Origin: Fibrobacter sp.
GTDB taxonomy: Bacteria; Fibrobacterota; Fibrobacteria; Fibrobacterales; Fibrobacteraceae
Assembly: GCA_024398935.1 (NCBI GenBank)
Contig: JAKSIH010000023.1
Coordinates: 1 to 43,661 of the forward strand
Direction: 5' to 3'
Length of the DNA: 43,661 bases
The position numbers and the translations under genes are program-made. Under the pieces are notes generated by a model that saw only the letters and a program-made list of their open reading frames with translations, did not search any database and was not told the DNA's origin. The number at the start of each line of letters is the position of its first letter. The first letter of the stretch is position 1. Shown here one piece after another: positions 40,112-43,661 of this stretch.

Positions 40112-41646
40112 TTGTTTCCTCCGTAGTTTCTCGCTCCGCGAGTGATTCCTCGACGAGACTCTTTTTCCCCGTCAGGTTTTGCCTGCTGCCTGTCACTTCC
40201 GCCCAGCAGCAGATCCCGGATATTCTTGTAGCTTGGTCTGCTTGTGTATCGTAGAGCCCTCTCACAGGCCCACTCAAGCATGGCGTTGCCGTGACGCTTG
40301 CCCAGTTTCAGTACCCCCATGCAGGACCTGTAGGACTGCTGTTCAGCGTAGCTTCCCGACAGCAGGGCGTTTATCACGGCGGCTGTATTTTCACCCACCC
40401 CGGTGGCCCAGCGGCGGAACCGTTCTCCGTCCCATTCCAGGTATCCCTGGTGGCTGTCTGGCATATGGGATTTTACCGTGGAGTATTGGCTCGGCCTTCC
40501 GTGAAGCCTTGCGTGGCTGGCGATCCGTTCATGCTCGTAATACACCTCCACCGTGGAGTCGGTCAACCGTGACTCCACCTGCTTTTTTATATACTGATAG
40601 GGGACGGAGTAGTACATGCCATCCAGGACGATGTGGTAGTTGAACTGGACGGTGGATGTCTTCCATTCCGCAACCTCGAAGGGTGTGGCGGGCAGGGGCC
40701 TTAGCTGCGGACGTTCCTCGTTCTCGAAGATCTCCTGCCTGCTGCATTCCTTCTTCTGGAACGGCCTCGCATTGAACTGGTCGAGACGGTTCCTTATGGC
40801 TGCATTGAGTTCCGCAAGCGAGAAGAACTCCTCGTTACGGAGGGCTGCTGTTATCCATGAGGATATCTTGCCCACGTTCCCCTCTACGCTAGCCTTGTCC
40901 TTCGGGTGCCTCACCCTTGCCGGGACTACTGCCGTGCCATAGTGTTCCGCCATCTCGCCGTAGGTTCGGTTTAGTGCTGAAGTATACCAGTCGCTTCGAG
41001 CGTGATTCACTGCCGTCGTGCAGTTGTCCGGAACGAGCATCGTCGTTACCCCTCCGAAGAACTCGTACATGTGCACATGCGCCCTGATCCAGTTTCTGGT
41101 CTTTTCGTCAAGGAAAGCCTCCACGTAGGTGTACTGGCTGTACGGAAGCGTGGCGACGAACAGGTAGGCGTTCAGGAGTTCTCCGGTGTCGGGGTCTATT
41201 ATGTGGGCCGGATCGCCCGCCCAGTCCACTTCCACCATTTCTGCTGGACGGCGAGGGATGTGCATGGTTGCCCTGCGTTTTTGTTCCTCCTGCTGGATGT
41301 AGTAACAGAACTGGGAATACATCAGCGGTTCCCGGTTACATAGCCTGCAGCTCTCGCAGTATTCCGTCCACAGGAGTTTCTTGGTGACTCCGTTGCGCAT
41401 CAGTTCCTTGCGGATGTATTCGAAGTCTATTGTATGGGTAGGCTCCGACGATTTCCGATTCGGGAAGAGCTGCTTCTCTATCGTCGCGTCGTCCATCTGC
41501 TCAACAGCATTCCAGTCGATATTGTTCGCCGAAGCGGCCTGGGCGACGCGCTTCACCGTATTACGGGATACCCCCGCATTCCTTGCGATATTACGCTCGC
41601 TGAAGCCTAGATGCTTCAACCGGAGTATTTCGCGATATTTGGTCAT
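40108..41646 (-). CDS. istA: IS21-family transposase IstA
   Basis: A 512-residue DDE transposase. The ATG at 41646 gives the usual IS21 start 'MTKYREILRLKHLGFSERNI', an HTH continued by 'ARNAGVSRNTVKRVAQ', with GGAGG upstream; the frame runs open up to 41799 through the end repeats. The catalytic triad is Asp in 'MVEVDWAGDPAHI', Asp in 'TTMLVPDNCTTAV' and Glu in 'KDKASVEGNVGKI'. No frameshift or internal stop is seen, so it should be active. Confidence 0.95.
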   Translation of the reverse strand: MTKYREILRLKHLGFSERNIARNAGVSRNTVKRVAQAASANNIDWNAVEQMDDATIEKQLFPNRKSSEPTHTIDFEYIRKELMRNGVTKKLLWTEYCESCRLCNREPLMYSQFCYYIQQEEQKRRATMHIPRRPAEMVEVDWAGDPAHIIDPDTGELLNAYLFVATLPYSQYTYVEAFLDEKTRNWIRAHVHMYEFFGGVTTMLVPDNCTTAVNHARSDWYTSALNRTYGEMAEHYGTAVVPARVRHPKDKASVEGNVGKISSWITAALRNEEFFSLAELNAAIRNRLDQFNARPFQKKECSRQEIFENEERPQLRPLPATPFEVAEWKTSTVQFNYHIVLDGMYYSVPYQYIKKQVESRLTDSTVEVYYEHERIASHARLHGRPSQYSTVKSHMPDSHQGYLEWDGERFRRWATGVGENTAAVINALLSGSYAEQQSYRSCMGVLKLGKRHGNAMLEWACERALRYTSRPSYKNIRDLLLGGSDRQQAKPDGEKESRRGITRGARNYGGNK

Positions 41647-41817
41647 GAGACCTCCATGTAAAAAGCCCGCGGCATTCATTGTCGTGGACTTTTGCATTAT
41701 AGAGTTTTCATGATATTTTGTGGGTGGTTCTCTGACTCCGGAAGGGTGGCTCCGTATTTTCCGGAAAGGTGGCTCTCTAGCGCCGGACTGATGGCTCAAA
41801 GTACGCCGGAATAATCA

Positions 41818-42726
41818 GTCTACGACAAGTGCGGTGGTGAAGAGTACGATATCACCAAGGAAAAATGTGTAAATGATGTAGTGAATAGAATGTGTGGAAC
41901 ATCTTATTATCTCCATGATAAACAATTTTGTGTGGAAGAAAAGGTCTATGACAAGTGCGGAGGCAAAGAGTTCGATGTCACTGAAGAAAAATGCATAAAT
42001 AATGTAGTGAATAAGATTTGTGGCCCGTCCTATTATGTTCCTGGAGACAATGTTCGTTGTTTAAACGATGAAATAATAGAACTTTCTTACGGAGAACTAA
42101 AAGATTCCCGAGATGGTCAAATTTACAAGACCATAAGGATTGGTGACCAGACCTGGATGGCAGAGAATTTGAATTATCGCTACGTGGGTGTGAAATACTT
42201 GTTCAATGATGGATACAAAATTAGTGAATCAGACTCCACCAGCTGGTGCTACAAAGATGAACCCAGCAACTGCGAAAAGTATGGTCGTCTTTATACCTGG
42301 AGTGCTGTGATGGATAGTGCTGCCCAGTTCAGCACAAATGCAAGAACCGAATGTGGCTACGGGAAGCTGTGTACCCCCAACAGTCCCCACCGCGGTATTT
42401 GCCCTGTGGGCTGGCACGTTCCTGCGAATGAGGAGTATCATACCTTGTACACGTATGTAGGTGGAATATCTATTGCCGGAAAGCTGTTGAAATCAATCAG
42501 TGATTGGAATGGTGCAGACAGTTATGGCTTCTCATTGCTCCCCGCCGAAGAAAGGGATAGTGATGGTGCTTTTCGCAAATACAGTGAAACCAGTTTGTGG
42601 ACCACCGATGAGGACAATAAAGATAGCCGCTACGTGTGGTTACAGTCTTTCATCGACCGCGACGGCGCATATGAGGGCGGTTCATACAAGAGCAAAGGCT
42701 ACAGTTTACGTTGTTTAAAGGACTAG
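41818..42726 (+). pseudogene. FISUMP lipoprotein, C-terminal part, separated by the IS21 element
   Basis: It resumes the interrupted frame at 41824 with 'DKCGGEEYDITKEKC', two more Cys-rich units, then a second FISUMP domain ('YGELKDSRDGQIYKTIRIGD', 'QTWMAENLNYR', 'GRLYTWSAVMD', 'RGICPVGWHVPANEEYHTL', 'SLWTTDEDN' and the end 'YSLRCLKD'). 300 codons and a stop remain. It has no signal peptide or promoter of its own, and any internal start (ATG at 41881) would give a cytosolic fragment. The join restores an uninterrupted frame once the element and one target copy are removed. Confidence 0.88.
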
Positions 42727-42785
42727 GTGCAATGATGCTTTTGCATTTTTCACCTTAATTCACATTTAAAATAGAGAAAATATAT

Positions 42786-43358
42786 ATGTCAGAAAATATA
42801 CCTCAATGGATGTCTACTGCTTTGCAAGGCATTACTGCCTGGATTGACTATAAAAGGTGCTTCTATTCAAATAGTAAAATTCTTGAACTACCTCTAGTTT
42901 GTGCAATGAGTGATATTGTGGCAGCACGGCTTCCAAATGACATGGAATTACGTTGCGAAGTTCCTTACAAGTTGTTTTCAAAAGTCAAGGATTCTACTCG
43001 AGCCGATATGGTTATATGTAAAAAGAAAACTTCTAATGAAGATGGGCTTGATCCTATTTTTGTTATTGAAGTTAAACGTGGCGATGAAGCTTGTGTATTA
43101 AGGAAAGATTTGACTCGTTTAGCAAGGCTGAAACGTGAAAATCCAAGTATACGTGTTTTTGAAATTGTTATTAAGGAACACGAAATGCCGAATAATCTGG
43201 TCAGTGAGAGTGGAGTTGCCCAAAGTATAGACGAATTGCACGGCTTTAATGCGAAAGTGATGAGAGTCTGCAAAACGATTCATACATCAAGATTCAATGA
43301 CAATCGGAAAAATCTTGAAACGGCAAATTACGCGTGTGCCATAGAAATTTTCGGTTAA
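42786..43358 (+). CDS. PD-(D/E)XK nuclease-like orphan protein
   Basis: A 190-residue soluble protein. 'RADMVICKKK' followed by 'DPIFVIEVKRGDEA' has the D...ExK core of the PD-(D/E)XK fold, found in restriction enzymes and repair or defence nucleases. The upstream helix and the 'LRKDLTRLARLKRENPSIR' region fit that fold too. No methylase or helicase partner is adjacent, so the role is open. Codon use is AT-rich. It could be a lone defence gene or a remnant of one. A strong terminator follows. Confidence 0.6.
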   Translation: MSENIPQWMSTALQGITAWIDYKRCFYSNSKILELPLVCAMSDIVAARLPNDMELRCEVPYKLFSKVKDSTRADMVICKKKTSNEDGLDPIFVIEVKRGDEACVLRKDLTRLARLKRENPSIRVFEIVIKEHEMPNNLVSESGVAQSIDELHGFNAKVMRVCKTIHTSRFNDNRKNLETANYACAIEIFG

Positions 43359-43380
43359 TTTCTATTTGTTTGAATAACGA

Positions 43381-43416
43381 AACGCCGGTTGGTTTAAAAC
43401 CAATCGGCGTTTTTTA
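43381..43416 (+). terminator. Terminator of the PD-(D/E)XK-like gene
   Basis: AACGCCG-G-TTGGTTT pairs with AACCAA-T-CGGCGTT, followed by six T. It starts 23 bases after the stop codon. Confidence 0.9.
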
Positions 43417-43500
43417 CGAAGGTTGCAAAAAATGGAAAAACGTACGGCTCGCTTGTCTGGAGTTATCATTCCATTTTTAACTCAGCCTAAAATGCTGAAA

Positions 43501-43577
43501 TACATTTTTCTGCACCTAATTTCAACTACAGACTACATTTTTCTGCACCTAATTTCAACTACAGACTACATTTTTCC
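43501..43577 (+). repeat. 33-bp tandem repeat near the window end
   Basis: Two perfect units of 33 bp (43501-43533, 43534-43566; each starts TACATTTTTCTGCACC) and the start of a third. A small open frame runs through it, but it has no recognisable product. The remaining bases to 43661 show nothing clear. Confidence 0.8.
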
Positions 43578-43661
43578 GCACATATTTTTACGTAGGATGA
43601 CCATTTTGACCTTCCCTAAAAAAGGTTGACACTTTTGGGGTGTTTTTACTGACCGAGTTGA

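Larger units (their letters stand above)
39253..41817 (-). mobile_element. Complete IS21-family insertion sequence, 2,565 bp
   Basis: The ends are perfect 12-bp inverted repeats (TGATTATTCCGG and CCGGAATAATCA). Inside each end are tandem sub-terminal repeats of about 21 bases with the core GTGGCTC and a closing CCGGA, three at the left and four at the right, which are probable transposase-binding sites. The cargo is istA and istB only. A 6-bp target duplication and intact genes suggest a recent, possibly active insertion. Confidence 0.95.

Noticed and set aside
43423..43629. 68-codon frame through the 33-bp repeats
   Set aside because: The repeated 'YIFLHLISTTD' comes from the tandem repeat, and nothing supports expression beyond a weak AAGG.

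Overview
The window looks like a Fibrobacter genome (F. succinogenes or a close relative). The evidence is a two-domain FISUMP lipoprotein (the Fibrobacter succinogenes major paralogous domain), a very long Ser-rich linker in a secreted protein, two large OmpA proteins with thrombospondin type 3 repeats, and a HisA of the eukaryotic His6 type, a form I recall being noted in Fibrobacter.

Layout. 1-9,485 (mostly minus strand): a group 4 glycosyltransferase cut by the window edge, hisA, a secreted Svf1/AttH-like protein, a GDP-6-deoxy-mannose reductase-like gene, a fused shikimate kinase/3-dehydroquinate synthase, aroE, an XPB-type helicase and a VanW protein. 9,486-10,245: a gene-free stretch of hairpins and partial tRNA copies downstream of a tRNA-Gly(GCC). 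10,283-12,776: a membrane class III nucleotide cyclase, a small membrane protein and hemW. 12,914-22,207: two very large secreted proteins sharing a C-terminal domain, then an OmpA protein. 22,311-29,355: nucleotide-sugar genes rmlD, a UDP-glucuronate 4-epimerase-like gene, a second OmpA protein, then rmlA, rmlC and rmlB. Together rmlA, rmlB, rmlC and rmlD make a full dTDP-L-rhamnose pathway, so the block probably serves surface polysaccharide and the outer membrane.

29,500-35,925 is the most unusual part. An intact valS is followed by three further pieces of its own 3' end: a 26-bp piece, a 110-bp divergent piece and a roughly 700-bp piece. They are separated by palindromic elements and accessory genes (a DUF6169-like gene, a 40-residue gene and a zinc-ribbon gene with an apparent frameshift). 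Five copies of a structured element of about 61 bp lie here, and a sixth lies beside the tRNA-Gly. They share short conserved internal-loop motifs (CTCGG and CACTCG or CATTCG), while their helices change on both sides so that pairing is kept. One copy is an exact 72-bp insertion relative to the intact valS.

35,984-37,597 holds two toxin-antitoxin loci (MqsRA-like with a shortened toxin, and HigBA-like). In both, a palindrome lies in the spacer of the promoter. The HigBA locus is bracketed by 61-bp direct repeats. 37,834-42,726 is a FISUMP lipoprotein gene split by a complete IS21-family element with a 6-bp target duplication. The window ends with a PD-(D/E)XK-like orphan and a short tandem repeat.
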